Below are positions 13,934 to 20,463 of a stretch of 24,564 bases of DNA, piece after piece. A program made the translations under genes and the position numbers. Origin of the DNA: a virus. The first letter of the stretch is position 1. The number at the start of each line of letters is the position of its first letter. The DNA lies in the IMG/VR virus record IMGVR_UViG_3300024265_000199, positions 1-24,564 of that record. The stretch is one strand, 5' to 3'. The notes below the pieces were generated by a model. It was not told where the DNA came from. It was given only the letters and a program-made list of their open reading frames with translations, and searched no databases.

Positions 13934-14355
13934 TCGGGGCTGAAGCAGCATTGCTCGGACCCGTCATTGATAAAACGATTGAGATCATGCAGCAGCATGG
14001 CCTCATAGCCAGTACAGGAGAACCATCATGCCCAAGTACGACACCCGGTGCAGTGCGTGTGATCACGTTTATGAGCACACTCGAAAATCGAGCGAACCCG
14101 TTCCAGCGTGTCCCGAGTGTGGCGGTAGATCAACTGTTATCTGGTTGGCCGTCAACGTCTTGGACAAAGCTAAAGATCCGTACGATCTACTCAACGGACC
14201 CATCCCCAGCTCGCGTGCTATCAAATCCTTCGCTAATGATAGGCGGAAAGGCGGCAAGGACACTGTCTGAAGACGAGATCTGCCGGTCCATTGCGAGTGG
14301 TGAACCACTCGATGTGGTATGGGTTACGGATCATGAGCTTAGCTCAAAAGATTGA
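13930..14355 (+). CDS. Uncharacterised ORF that encloses the FmdB gene in another frame (141 aa)
   Basis: ATG 13930 overlaps the previous stop by 4 nt, as at most junctions here. The first 33 codons (IGAEAALLGPVIDKTIEIMQ, QHGLIAS...) read like a normal helical protein. The frame then runs through the entire FmdB-like gene in a different phase, where the translation is Ser/Pro/Thr rich and looks like antisense-quality sequence. After FmdB ends (14270) the last 28 codons (EICRSIASGEPLDVVWVTDH...) again look gene-like. Either the ORF is a true overlapping gene, or it comprises two short genes (second start ATG 14236) that merged without stops. Uncertain. Confidence 0.4.
   Translation: MIGAEAALLGPVIDKTIEIMQQHGLIASTGEPSCPSTTPGAVRVITFMSTLENRANPFQRVPSVAVDQLLSGWPSTSWTKLKIRTIYSTDPSPARVLSNPSLMIGGKAARTLSEDEICRSIASGEPLDVVWVTDHELSSKD
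14028..14270 (+). CDS. FmdB-family zinc-ribbon protein (80 aa)
   Basis: ATG 14028 with CAGGAGAA upstream. The N-terminus PKYDTRCSACDHVYE and ACPECGG give the CxxC...CxxC (C8, C11, C28, C31) pattern of the FmdB/CxxC_CXXC_SSSS zinc-ribbon family, usually small regulatory or nucleic-acid-binding proteins and common in phages. The C-terminal half is basic (SFANDRRKGGKD). Function in phage is unknown; candidates are transcription or host-protein binding. It lies wholly inside the 13930-14355 frame. Confidence 0.82.
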   Translation: MPKYDTRCSACDHVYEHTRKSSEPVPACPECGGRSTVIWLAVNVLDKAKDPYDLLNGPIPSSRAIKSFANDRRKGGKDTV

Positions 14356-14506
14356 GTAAAACGCCGAATCAGGGCATCGTCATGTGTCCTCGGCATAGAG
14401 AGGGGCAAGTTCTTATCCTCCTTTGCGCTTGCCCCTTTCGACCTCATAATTCAAGGATAAATCATTGGGGGTGGTATTGATTCCCCTTCTTAAACAAGGA
14501 CATACA
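14356..14506 (+). promoter_or_regulatory. Longest gene-free stretch of the + strand unit
   Basis: About 150 nt without a gene, unlike the overlapping junctions elsewhere. It contains a possible 5-bp stem GCCGA (14363-14367) / TCGGC (14390-14394), a strong terminator-like stem at 14401-14436, and a GGGG (about 14467) / CCCC (about 14483) pairing just before the next ribosome binding site AAGGA (14496-14500). The arrangement suggests a transcription break with re-initiation or an attenuator. I see no convincing -35/-10 pair. Confidence 0.4.
14401..14439 (+). terminator. Probable intrinsic terminator
   Basis: AGGGGCAAG (14401-14409) pairs perfectly with CTTGCCCCT (14428-14436) across an 18-nt loop; only a short TTT follows, so efficiency is doubtful and partial read-through is likely. 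Confidence 0.5.
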
Positions 14507-14719
14507 ATGGACAGCAGTAACAACTATCCCCAGCCCCACTTGGAGAAGAAGAAGCCGATCAAGCAGAGCCGGTGGGTGAAGAAGTCCAAGGTGGACCGGT
14601 ACGACAAGAACGGTTTGACCTACATCGCCGACCACTTCCGTGAAGCAGCCGGGTGGTGGAGAGGCGCACGAGCACGAAGCACAGCAACCAAGACCAAAGC
14701 AATGAGGATCGACCAATGA
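14507..14719 (+). CDS. Hypothetical basic protein (70 aa)
   Basis: The frame is open from 14465, but ATG 14507 follows AAGGA by 6 nt and is chosen. The product is strongly basic (LEKKKPIKQSRWVKKSKVDR, GWWRGARARSTATKTKAMR), consistent with nucleic-acid binding or a disordered interaction segment. First gene after the structured gap, coupled to the next by ATGA. No family recognised. Confidence 0.6.
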   Translation: MDSSNNYPQPHLEKKKPIKQSRWVKKSKVDRYDKNGLTYIADHFREAAGWWRGARARSTATKTKAMRIDQ

Positions 14720-14931
14720 CAGGACAAGACGTATCAGACGAACAGTGGCGCGAGTATCTATACGGTGATCGCATCTATCGAATCCCTGACCCGCAGACAT
14801 TGTATGTGGGCACCACTACCCATCGCGTATTGGACGCTGATGGTGTGGTCCATTGTGTACCGGCACCGGGGCAGTTCGACTGTGTCCTACGCTGGCTGCC
14901 CAAGGACCCCGGCAACCCGGTGGCATTCTAA
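14716..14931 (+). CDS. Hypothetical protein (71 aa)
   Basis: ATG 14716 overlaps the upstream stop (ATGA); the stop shares a base with the next ATG (TAATG). The product (MTGQDVSDEQWREYLYGDRI ... YVGTTTHRVLDADGVVHCVP) is probably β-rich with a Trp/Pro C-terminus. Function unknown. Confidence 0.6.
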   Translation: MTGQDVSDEQWREYLYGDRIYRIPDPQTLYVGTTTHRVLDADGVVHCVPAPGQFDCVLRWLPKDPGNPVAF

Positions 14932-15035
14932 TGACCGAGAACGAAATCGCTCAACTCACCGAGCTGATGATGCGCATCGCCAATGCTCTTGAGAACATCG
15001 AGTGCAACTTGAGACTATCGAGGGCGGGTCAATGA
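14931..15035 (+). CDS. Very small helical protein (34 aa)
   Basis: ATG 14931 in a TAATG junction and stop in an ATGA junction (15032-15035). The peptide (MTENEIAQLTELMMRIANAL...) is a single amphipathic helix. Its length makes it uncertain on its own, but the perfect coupling to both neighbours supports translation, at least as a coupling peptide. Confidence 0.5.
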   Translation: MTENEIAQLTELMMRIANALENIECNLRLSRAGQ

Positions 15036-15757
15036 AGCACGAAGGCGTAGAGTACCCCGACGGGGACGAGCTGATCACCAAGGGTGATCAAATCATGATC
15101 GACATTGAGACATTGTCGTCGGCTTCCAATGCGGCCATCGTGTCCATCGGTGCTTGCAAGTTCAGCTTGGACGAGGGGGCAGAGTATGCCAGCCCCGCTG
15201 ATTCGTTCCTTGTGGGCGTGGACCCCACGTTCTACGGCACAGTGAGTGTGCCTTGGGCTTTCGATATCAGTGAACGGACCTTGAAGTGGTGGAACGAGCA
15301 GAGCCAAGATGCGAAGGACTCACTCAAGATCAACCAAATGTCCTCCATAGGGGCAGCCTTCAGACATCTGGAAGTATGGTTGTACACGGTAGGGTTCGAG
15401 AAAGATCCCAATCCGTTCGGTGCAAACGCATCACGGATCTGGGCTTTCCCCCCTTCCTTCGACCTTGTCATCCTGCGCAATGCAGCGAAGCACATCTATG
15501 GTAGCACGAATGAAGTGCCATGGCATTACAGGCAAGAGACTTGCGCTCGTACCCATGCTTGGATCTTCGAAGATCTCAGTAAGCTGGCATACCAAGGGCG
15601 CAAGACCAACGGGCTGCTATCTGGGTTGACCGCACACAGAGCAGACCACGACGCAGTGCGTCAAGCACGTGTCGTTCAATTCATTGAGAGGGAGAGGCGC
15701 AATGGCCAAGAGGACAGGGAAAAGCAAACAGCTAAGGCGGCGAGTAAAGCAGCTTGA
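15032..15757 (+). CDS. DEDDh 3'-5' exonuclease, DexA / Rv2179c-like
   Basis: 241 aa from ATG 15032. The motif IMIDIETLS (D24, E26) near the N-terminus, FPPSFDLVILRNA (D144) and HRADHDA (H202, D207) make a complete DEDDh set in the order of the T4 DexA / Rv2179c exoribonuclease-like family; the WW-N-EQ segment after DISERTLK is also typical. It would trim 3' ends of nucleic acid; DNA versus RNA preference cannot be told. The C-terminal ~25 residues are charged (ERERRNGQEDREKQTAKAAS) and overlap the following gene by 56 nt. Confidence 0.8.
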   Translation: MKHEGVEYPDGDELITKGDQIMIDIETLSSASNAAIVSIGACKFSLDEGAEYASPADSFLVGVDPTFYGTVSVPWAFDISERTLKWWNEQSQDAKDSLKINQMSSIGAAFRHLEVWLYTVGFEKDPNPFGANASRIWAFPPSFDLVILRNAAKHIYGSTNEVPWHYRQETCARTHAWIFEDLSKLAYQGRKTNGLLSGLTAHRADHDAVRQARVVQFIERERRNGQEDREKQTAKAASKAA

Positions 15758-15854
15758 GCTGAAACTGTGGGCAGCACACCAACGACGCTGCACACCAGAA
15801 CAAGAGGCTGCCATTGAAGCAGCCCTCGACGATACGGCGATATCGAACGCATAA
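15702..15854 (+). CDS. Small basic protein (50 aa), last gene of the + strand unit
   Basis: ATG 15702 has a strong GGGAGAGG site directly upstream, inside the 3' end of the exonuclease gene. The product begins AKRTGKSKQLRRRVKQLELK and continues as a helix/coiled coil. No family recognised. The stop codon (15852-15854) overlaps the A-run of the opposing terminator. Confidence 0.6.
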   Translation: MAKRTGKSKQLRRRVKQLELKLWAAHQRRCTPEQEAAIEAALDDTAISNA

Positions 15855-15879
15855 AAAAGGCCAGTCGCAATGACTGGCC
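15853..15879 (-). terminator. Intrinsic terminator for the leftward (late) unit
   Basis: GGCCAGTC (15859-15866) and GACTGGCC (15872-15879) form a perfect 8-bp stem with loop GCAAT. On the - strand it is followed by six T (15858-15853), the classical rho-independent form, 61 nt after the SPFH stop. Confidence 0.85.
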
Positions 15880-15915
15880 AAAGAAGCAGGAAGTGAGTGA
15901 CCTGCTATTTCAATG

Positions 15916-15941
15916 GGGACCCGTTCGGGTCCCTATCTTTT
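15916..15941 (+). terminator. Intrinsic terminator for the rightward (early) unit
   Basis: GGGACCC (15916-15922) and GGGTCCC (15927-15933) form a perfect 7-bp stem with loop GTTC, followed on the + strand by TATCTTTT. The T run overlaps the stop codon of the convergent SPFH gene. Confidence 0.82.
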
Positions 15942-16467
15942 ATATCTCCCCAAAGATCTTGAACGTACGCGCACGCACGATGCTCTGGTATTTGAATGTC
16001 GAAGCGGTGATGCCCCACTTGCGGGCTTGCTTTTGTATCGCTTTCTTAATCTCCGTTCGGCACTCAGGTGTCTTGATGTACTCCCAGTCCTCGGACTCGA
16101 CCATGTCTTGAATGATCCCGAGGGCTATATCGCCCAACGTGTCCTCTGCATCTTCAACGTCACAGATTGCTTTCCGTATGTCGAAGATAGACCACATCAG
16201 CACACCCTTGACAACGATATCCTTACCGTCTCCCGTTGTCAGTGCTTGCTCGTCCAACTCTAATGCTGTGATCTTGACGTTCATGGTGTGGACTTCGTCC
16301 AATGCGAACGGAAGAATCAACCACCAACCGGGCTTCAGTACCCGTCGGAACCTGCCTGTTTGCAGTACTACTGCCTCTTCCCACTCGTCAATAAAAGTCA
16401 AGAACTCAAACCAACCCCAGATCTCCTTGATCACTTCCCATGCGCCGGTAATGAAATCGGTACTCAC
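15940..16467 (-). CDS. SPFH / Band 7 (stomatin-prohibitin-like) membrane protein
   Basis: 175 aa, GTG start with GGGAG 7 nt upstream. The core EAVVLQTGRFRRVLKPGWWL (31-50), ILPFALDEVHTMNVK and LTTGDGKDIVVKGVLMWSI follows the SPFH consensus (V-x-R-x-G-x...PG-x-h-hh-P-F-x-D; T-x-D-G-x-x-V). The N-terminal ~28 residues (WEVIKEIWGWFEFLTFI) form an aromatic amphipathic segment that likely sits in the inner membrane in place of a normal transmembrane helix. The family's long C-terminal coiled coil is missing, as length is short. Host SPFH proteins (HflK/C, QmcA) scaffold membrane microdomains and restrain FtsH. As the last gene after the spanins it probably acts at the membrane late in infection; its role is unknown. 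Confidence 0.8.
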   Translation of the reverse strand: MSTDFITGAWEVIKEIWGWFEFLTFIDEWEEAVVLQTGRFRRVLKPGWWLILPFALDEVHTMNVKITALELDEQALTTGDGKDIVVKGVLMWSIFDIRKAICDVEDAEDTLGDIALGIIQDMVESEDWEYIKTPECRTEIKKAIQKQARKWGITASTFKYQSIVRARTFKIFGEI

Positions 16468-16478
16468 TTGTTTCTCCC

Positions 16479-16757
16479 TTATTCTATGTCGCAGCTTGCC
16501 TCAAATTGCTCATTGTGTGTGTACACCAAGTCATCGACCAGTTCTATGTAGCCTTGCTGCTTGGCGTCGTTGACCACTACCTTGCGTAGTGTGTCCTTGC
16601 CGACCATGTTCTTAATGTCACGCTGCTCGTGCACCGTGATGTCCTCAAGTTGAGGCCAGTCAGGTAGGCACAGTGGTTCGATCAGATCGTTACTTGCGCA
16701 CCCTGCGCTTACGCTTGCTAAGATCAGCAAGATCGCCAACGCCCTTAAATTCTTCAT
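16479..16757 (-). CDS. o-spanin (Rz1-like outer-membrane lipoprotein)
   Basis: 92 aa with a clear lipoprotein signal: basic start MKNLR, hydrophobic ALAILLILASVS and lipobox SAGC (Cys20). The mature part (about 73 aa) begins ASNDLIEPLCLPDWPQL. Its start lies inside the 3' end of the i-spanin gene in a different frame (68-nt overlap), the standard Rz/Rz1 architecture. It would anchor in the outer membrane and bind the i-spanin to fuse the membranes at lysis. It is less proline-rich than lambda Rz1; context is the main support. Confidence 0.75.
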   Translation of the reverse strand: MKNLRALAILLILASVSAGCASNDLIEPLCLPDWPQLEDITVHEQRDIKNMVGKDTLRKVVVNDAKQQGYIELVDDLVYTHNEQFEASCDIE

Positions 16758-16986
16758 CTGGTTTCTCCAGTTGTTTCTTTATCTGAGCCACTCGGCTGAA
16801 CAGTTCCTTCTCCGCTTCCTTCTTGGCTATCCGTGTCTTCCGTTGTGCTTTGACGGTACTCTTGAGTGTAGCCACCTTCTTCCGTGCACCGTCCCGCTGC
16901 TTCTTCATTACCTTGCCGAAAGCGACAAGACCCGTAATGATCGCAGCGAGAGCAACCGCACCCCATACCTTAATCGACGAAAACAT
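16690..16986 (-). CDS. i-spanin (Rz-like)
   Basis: The frame extends to 17058, but ATG 16986 with GGGAGAG upstream is the start (98 aa). An N-terminal transmembrane helix (VWGAVALAAIITGLVAF, about 7-23) is followed by a long Lys/Arg/Glu-rich region (about 27-75) that will form a coiled coil in the periplasm, as in Rz. The C-terminus is basic (LSKRKRRVRK). Overlap with the o-spanin lipoprotein gene supports the call. It overlaps the holin candidate by 17 nt. Confidence 0.78.
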   Translation of the reverse strand: MFSSIKVWGAVALAAIITGLVAFGKVMKKQRDGARKKVATLKSTVKAQRKTRIAKKEAEKELFSRVAQIKKQLEKPDEEFKGVGDLADLSKRKRRVRK

Positions 16987-17260
16987 CGTCTCTCCCGTTA
17001 CGCCAATCACCCCCGTATTCTTGCGATCCCGCTTCCGTGAAGCGTACCGCTTTCTCACTGATGGCTCGCAGCAAGATGTTGATCAGTCCGACTGCCAACA
17101 TGATGAACGGGTACGCACCCGGTGCGATAAACGGTTCAACCAAGTAGAGCATGCTTAGCAATCCATCCACGGTGGTGCCGAGGACGGATATGATGTTGAA
17201 CCACACAGTCTTGGACTTGTACCAAGGCTTGCATTCTTTAGTTATCTGCAATGAGTCCAT
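16970..17260 (-). CDS. Holin candidate (two membrane helices, 96 aa)
   Basis: ATG 17260 is preferred over the upstream TTG 17278. A polar N-terminus (DSLQITKECKPWYKSK) precedes helix 1 (TVWFNIISVLGTTVDGLLSM) and, after a short loop, helix 2 (YPFIMLAVGLINILLRAI), with a charged C-terminus. This SKTVWFN...LRxIxxKAV pattern is shared by many phage holin-like proteins. Its place upstream of the spanins fits. It would form lesions in the inner membrane that free the endolysin. Alternative: an uncharacterised membrane protein. Confidence 0.65.
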   Translation of the reverse strand: MDSLQITKECKPWYKSKTVWFNIISVLGTTVDGLLSMLYLVEPFIAPGAYPFIMLAVGLINILLRAISEKAVRFTEAGSQEYGGDWRNGRDDVFVD

Positions 17261-17453
17261 GTTTTTCCAGTACCGCAATGATGTTGTTGACTGCTGCTAT
17301 CATTAGGTCTCGGTTGGCCGCCGAGTCGTACGCGCCCGCTGTGGCACCACTGCCACCTGCTGGTGCATCCGAGATTGCGGCTTGCTGGTCGTCGATCATA
17401 GGGTTGTCGTCCCTGTCTGTCATATGACTGTTTGCTTCTGTGGGTTGGGTCAT
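17238..17453 (-). CDS. Hypothetical protein (71 aa)
   Basis: ATG 17453 with AGGAAG upstream. The N-terminal two thirds is low-complexity (Asp, Ala, Gly, Ser; SDAPAGGSGATAGAYDSAAN), the C-terminal third a helix ending VNNIIAVLEKHGLIADN. It lies between tail spike and holin and overlaps the holin by 23 nt. No function known; the C-terminal helix resembles the one encoded at about 13970-14010. Confidence 0.6.
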   Translation of the reverse strand: MTQPTEANSHMTDRDDNPMIDDQQAAISDAPAGGSGATAGAYDSAANRDLMIAAVNNIIAVLEKHGLIADN

Positions 17454-17462
17454 GGTGTCTTC

Positions 17463-19328
17463 CTATAAGTACTTGAGGTATTGGTCAAAGTCTGCGTTGG
17501 CTTCCAGCTCAGTGGACATGAGTTCACACTTCCACGAGATCACGTACAAGTTGGTACCAGCCGGGGCACCGGTCAAGAACCCAAGGGTAGCCTTGGCATA
17601 GTTCGAGTTGTACCCTTCAGCTACTACGCAGTTTGGTGTGAGGATTTGCGCTTCGTCAAAGCTGGTCTGTGATTCAGACAGCTTACGAATATCTCGTACT
17701 CCATCACTCTCTTGCCATACGGCCCAGACAACCTCACCTGTTTGTACGGAGAGGACTGCTCCTGCCTTGGCTACGTAGGTCATCTTGAAGATAGCACCCG
17801 CTGCGTTGTTACCGATAGCATCAAGCGAGAACACGTCCACTTGGGTGGACTCTGCCAGTGCACTCTTGTGCCCAGTGATTACTCTCCAACTGTCCTTACC
17901 AAATGCGGTACCACTGGCATCATCCATCCCACGGAACGAGTAGTTCTGTAACTCTATTATGCCCAGCTTGTCCTTCATCACGCTGCCCGCGATCACTCTG
18001 TTCCGACCTATGGCTGCATCGGTAGAAACTCCGCCTATGCCTATACCACCACTGGTGGTGCCACCGGGGAAGGAGATAACATTACCTCCGTAGGTGTCCC
18101 CTGTCTCGGTATGCGTGAACAATGAGACGTTCTTGTTCGGGTCACTCCCCGAGGTATCGGGTAGCTCACACCACCCTTGTACACTGTTCTTGTACGCCGA
18201 CTCAATAGAGTATGCACCAGTGCCTGTCTCTACCCCGGAGTTTATGTCCGCAAAGTGAATAGCGTGCCGCTTGGTCGTCGAAGGTGTGACGTTATCAAGG
18301 GGTGACTCCATCTTGACACCATAGAGATCGTTAGCGTACGAACCATTGAAGTAAATGGCAGCCTTGATCCACGCAGACAGGTTGATGTGGAAGATTGAGT
18401 TAGCGTTAGCGTCCGATGAGAACTCTACGCCGACATCGCAGTTGATTACTTCCATATCCCAGAGGCAGTTCTTATACGTAGTGGTGCCAACGAAGTCGCC
18501 CAGCTTACGCTGTGCCGAGTGAATGTAGAGGCCCGGTGACCCTGTCTCCAGCTCATTGACTGTGTTCTCAGGTCCGACAATCTTCAACCCACTGATATGG
18601 TTGTTCTGACAGCGGACGTTGGTCGTCCCCGGCCACGCTTCACCCGGAGACTGGCCAAGCAGTACGATACCATCGGGATGGTCGTACAAGTTCTGTCGAA
18701 TGACAGCCTTGTTGCCTTCGAGGTTGTTGTAGTTGCCGTACACATGGATTATGGGCGTAGTAGCATCACCGCTGAACCGCTGTAATACCACTTGTCCTGT
18801 CAAGCGCAAGTGCTTACCAGCATTAGCGTTGGTGAGGTCGTTACCATCGAGTACGATGGTGCCTTCGATGTTGGCTATACCTTGGTCACAGAAAGCCATG
18901 TACCCTGACTGGACGGCATCGTTGAACGAGTCCGTGTCGTCAGTGGAACTGTCCATCTTGGCCCCGTACCTACGTACGTCGCCAAAGTAGAACTGAAGTT
19001 CAGTGGCCGTCACGCCATTGGCTGTCTCGATAGCCTGTTGAGGCCAGAGAACCGCAGCGACGTTGTCTTGCGTCATCGTAACGAATGAGACACCAGCCAC
19101 ATCGCCAACTTGGCTCAGTGTCACTGGTTCTTGTCCGTGGACAGCGTCTTGTAGATTGTGAATCCTACCGACACTGTTCATGTCGATGTCTGCCGACATG
19201 GTGTTCGGAGTTACACCGTCTCTCGACAACGTGTTCTCCATCGCAGCTTCCATGAGTGCGTAATTGTCGTTGAATGACGAGACACTTCCGTATCCGCCAC
19301 CTATGCGTTGAAGAGATAATTTAGCCAT
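17463..19328 (-). CDS. Tail fibre/spike with pectate-lyase-type β-helix
   Basis: 621 aa, ATG with AAAGGA upstream. The N-terminus (AKLSLQRIGGGYGSVSSFND, then NYALMEAAMENTLSRDG) is typical of phage fibre virion-attachment regions. At 115-140 FGDVRRYGAKMDSSTDDTDS is the start signature of the pectate-lyase-superfamily β-helix. Repeated Asn/Gly-rich strands follow through about residue 480, and a C-terminal β domain ends the protein. It probably binds, and may cleave, host surface polysaccharide. No catalytic residues can be assigned with confidence. Position among virion and lysis genes supports the role. Confidence 0.82.
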   Translation of the reverse strand: MAKLSLQRIGGGYGSVSSFNDNYALMEAAMENTLSRDGVTPNTMSADIDMNSVGRIHNLQDAVHGQEPVTLSQVGDVAGVSFVTMTQDNVAAVLWPQQAIETANGVTATELQFYFGDVRRYGAKMDSSTDDTDSFNDAVQSGYMAFCDQGIANIEGTIVLDGNDLTNANAGKHLRLTGQVVLQRFSGDATTPIIHVYGNYNNLEGNKAVIRQNLYDHPDGIVLLGQSPGEAWPGTTNVRCQNNHISGLKIVGPENTVNELETGSPGLYIHSAQRKLGDFVGTTTYKNCLWDMEVINCDVGVEFSSDANANSIFHINLSAWIKAAIYFNGSYANDLYGVKMESPLDNVTPSTTKRHAIHFADINSGVETGTGAYSIESAYKNSVQGWCELPDTSGSDPNKNVSLFTHTETGDTYGGNVISFPGGTTSGGIGIGGVSTDAAIGRNRVIAGSVMKDKLGIIELQNYSFRGMDDASGTAFGKDSWRVITGHKSALAESTQVDVFSLDAIGNNAAGAIFKMTYVAKAGAVLSVQTGEVVWAVWQESDGVRDIRKLSESQTSFDEAQILTPNCVVAEGYNSNYAKATLGFLTGAPAGTNLYVISWKCELMSTELEANADFDQYLKYL

Positions 19329-19341
19329 TGGTCCTTTCCTG

Positions 19342-19845
19342 TCAGTGTGACATTATTTGTTGCGTGGGTTTGCAGTTGTACAGTTCTCGCCATTCCTCGA
19401 CGTGCCGTATGTAGGGGGCAGATGTTCCGAGTTCGTCGGCGTACTTGTTGGTGTAGTCCATAGCCTCGTACTCAATGAGGCAAGCTAAGCTCTTATCGTA
19501 GCCGTCGCCCTCCACTCCATTCAGCTCTTGCATGTAGTGGACTTGTTCGTGAAAGATTGTGAGCCACACTTGGGTGAGTGTCTCGCCTTCGTCTATCCAG
19601 ACGATGGGTGATCCGTAGTAGTACACACCGTAAGCTCCCATCATTTCTCCCACTATGGGAGACCGGCGTACTTGCGGTGTGGTCTTCTGTTTGATGTCGT
19701 AATTGGTCAGCCGGGTAGCAGCTTTCCAAGTGATGCGTGCTATGCGTTGATCTTGTTCGAACGGTGAAGCTTTCTCGTATGTCTGTAAGCCAAGGTGCAA
19801 CAACAAGATAAAGAACAATGCAGTCCAGAATCTTCCGCGTGCCAC
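19342..19845 (-). CDS. Membrane-anchored HExxH protein (putative metallopeptidase)
   Basis: 167 aa from GTG 19845; the frame stays open up to 19905, so the start is uncertain. The N-terminus has a signal-anchor helix (WTALFFILLLHLGLQ, 7-21), placing the rest in the periplasm. The centre has FHEQVHYMQE (HExxH with H99, E100, H103) and, 22-24 residues later, CLIEYEAMDY with Glu125/127 as candidate third zinc ligand. It looks like a gluzincin-type zinc protein. The location between lysis/virion genes suggests cleavage of an envelope protein or peptidoglycan-linked target, but no substrate can be named. No close family is recognised. Confidence 0.6.
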   Translation of the reverse strand: MARGRFWTALFFILLLHLGLQTYEKASPFEQDQRIARITWKAATRLTNYDIKQKTTPQVRRSPIVGEMMGAYGVYYYGSPIVWIDEGETLTQVWLTIFHEQVHYMQELNGVEGDGYDKSLACLIEYEAMDYTNKYADELGTSAPYIRHVEEWRELYNCKPTQQIMSH

Positions 19846-19849
19846 GACG

Positions 19850-20083
19850 CTACCGTTTGATCCTGTCGTTGACCAGTAGGTCCACTTTGGCTTCCATGTT
19901 GCCAAGGGTACGGACTAACGTCCGTGTGTCCCTGTTGTACAGCTCGACGTGAGCGTCCAGCTTATGACTCACTCCGTTCAGCTTCTTCTGCTGCCCGTTC
20001 AATCCCACCTTGACACCCCCAAAAGCGGTTGCTCCCGCTATCACCCAAGGTGCCAGCATCTTTATTATTACCATGTATTCCAT
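19850..20083 (-). CDS. Small membrane/coiled-coil protein (77 aa)
   Basis: ATG 20083 shares a base with the endolysin stop (TAATG), with GGGAG upstream. One N-terminal membrane helix (APWVIAGATAFGGVKVGL, about 11-28) is followed by a heptad-rich coiled coil (KKLNGVSHKLDAHVELYNRD to VDLLVNDRIKR). This layout resembles XhlA/Bdr-like holin accessory or spanin-like proteins, and being just downstream of the endolysin suggests a lysis role. The evidence does not separate holin partner, i-spanin-like or other. Confidence 0.6.
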   Translation of the reverse strand: MEYMVIIKMLAPWVIAGATAFGGVKVGLNGQQKKLNGVSHKLDAHVELYNRDTRTLVRTLGNMEAKVDLLVNDRIKR

Positions 20084-20463
20084 TACAACTCCCTTGGATC
20101 AAGCTCGAAGTGTGCGAGATCCTTGATTGATCTGAAATGACCGCCCCACTTGATCCGCACGTTTACGCGGATCGCAGCGGCCATTATAATAGTGGCGAGG
20201 AAATAGAACTCCGCGTCACTGGCCTTGAACCCCTTCGGATAGGGGATTACGTCGAACGCTCGGCTCGGCATCACGTTGTGCCGTGACTGGCCGAACCTTG
20301 CTTTGGAGTTACCACTACGAAAGGCACGTTCTTGCTCGTCCCTTCCACGGTACCCCCAGATTACTGCAAAATTATAGAGAATGATGGCCTCGTCAAGCAC
20401 CAGTTGGAGCTTGACATGACACTCACCCCGGCACCGTTGTGACTTGGCTCCGAAGCTGGCCAT
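20083..20463 (-). CDS. Endolysin, peptidase M15 (VanY/L-Ala-D-Glu type)
   Basis: 126 aa. Zinc-site motifs of M15 peptidases are present: SRHNVMPSRAFDV (H62, D71) and DLAHFEL (D115, H118), after the characteristic YRGRDEQERAF segment. It would cut peptide cross-links in murein at lysis. No signal or membrane segment, so release depends on a holin. It begins at a TAATG junction with the upstream virion gene. Similar small phage M15 enzymes are the T5 endolysin and relatives. Two cysteines near the N-terminus (RCRGEC) are unusual but of unknown meaning. Confidence 0.85.
   Translation of the reverse strand: MASFGAKSQRCRGECHVKLQLVLDEAIILYNFAVIWGYRGRDEQERAFRSGNSKARFGQSRHNVMPSRAFDVIPYPKGFKASDAEFYFLATIIMAAAIRVNVRIKWGGHFRSIKDLAHFELDPREL

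Noticed and set aside
16112-16573. 153-aa + strand frame opposite the SPFH and o-spanin genes
   Set aside because: Low-complexity Ser/Pro/Thr translation, antisense to two recognised genes, and downstream of the + strand terminator.
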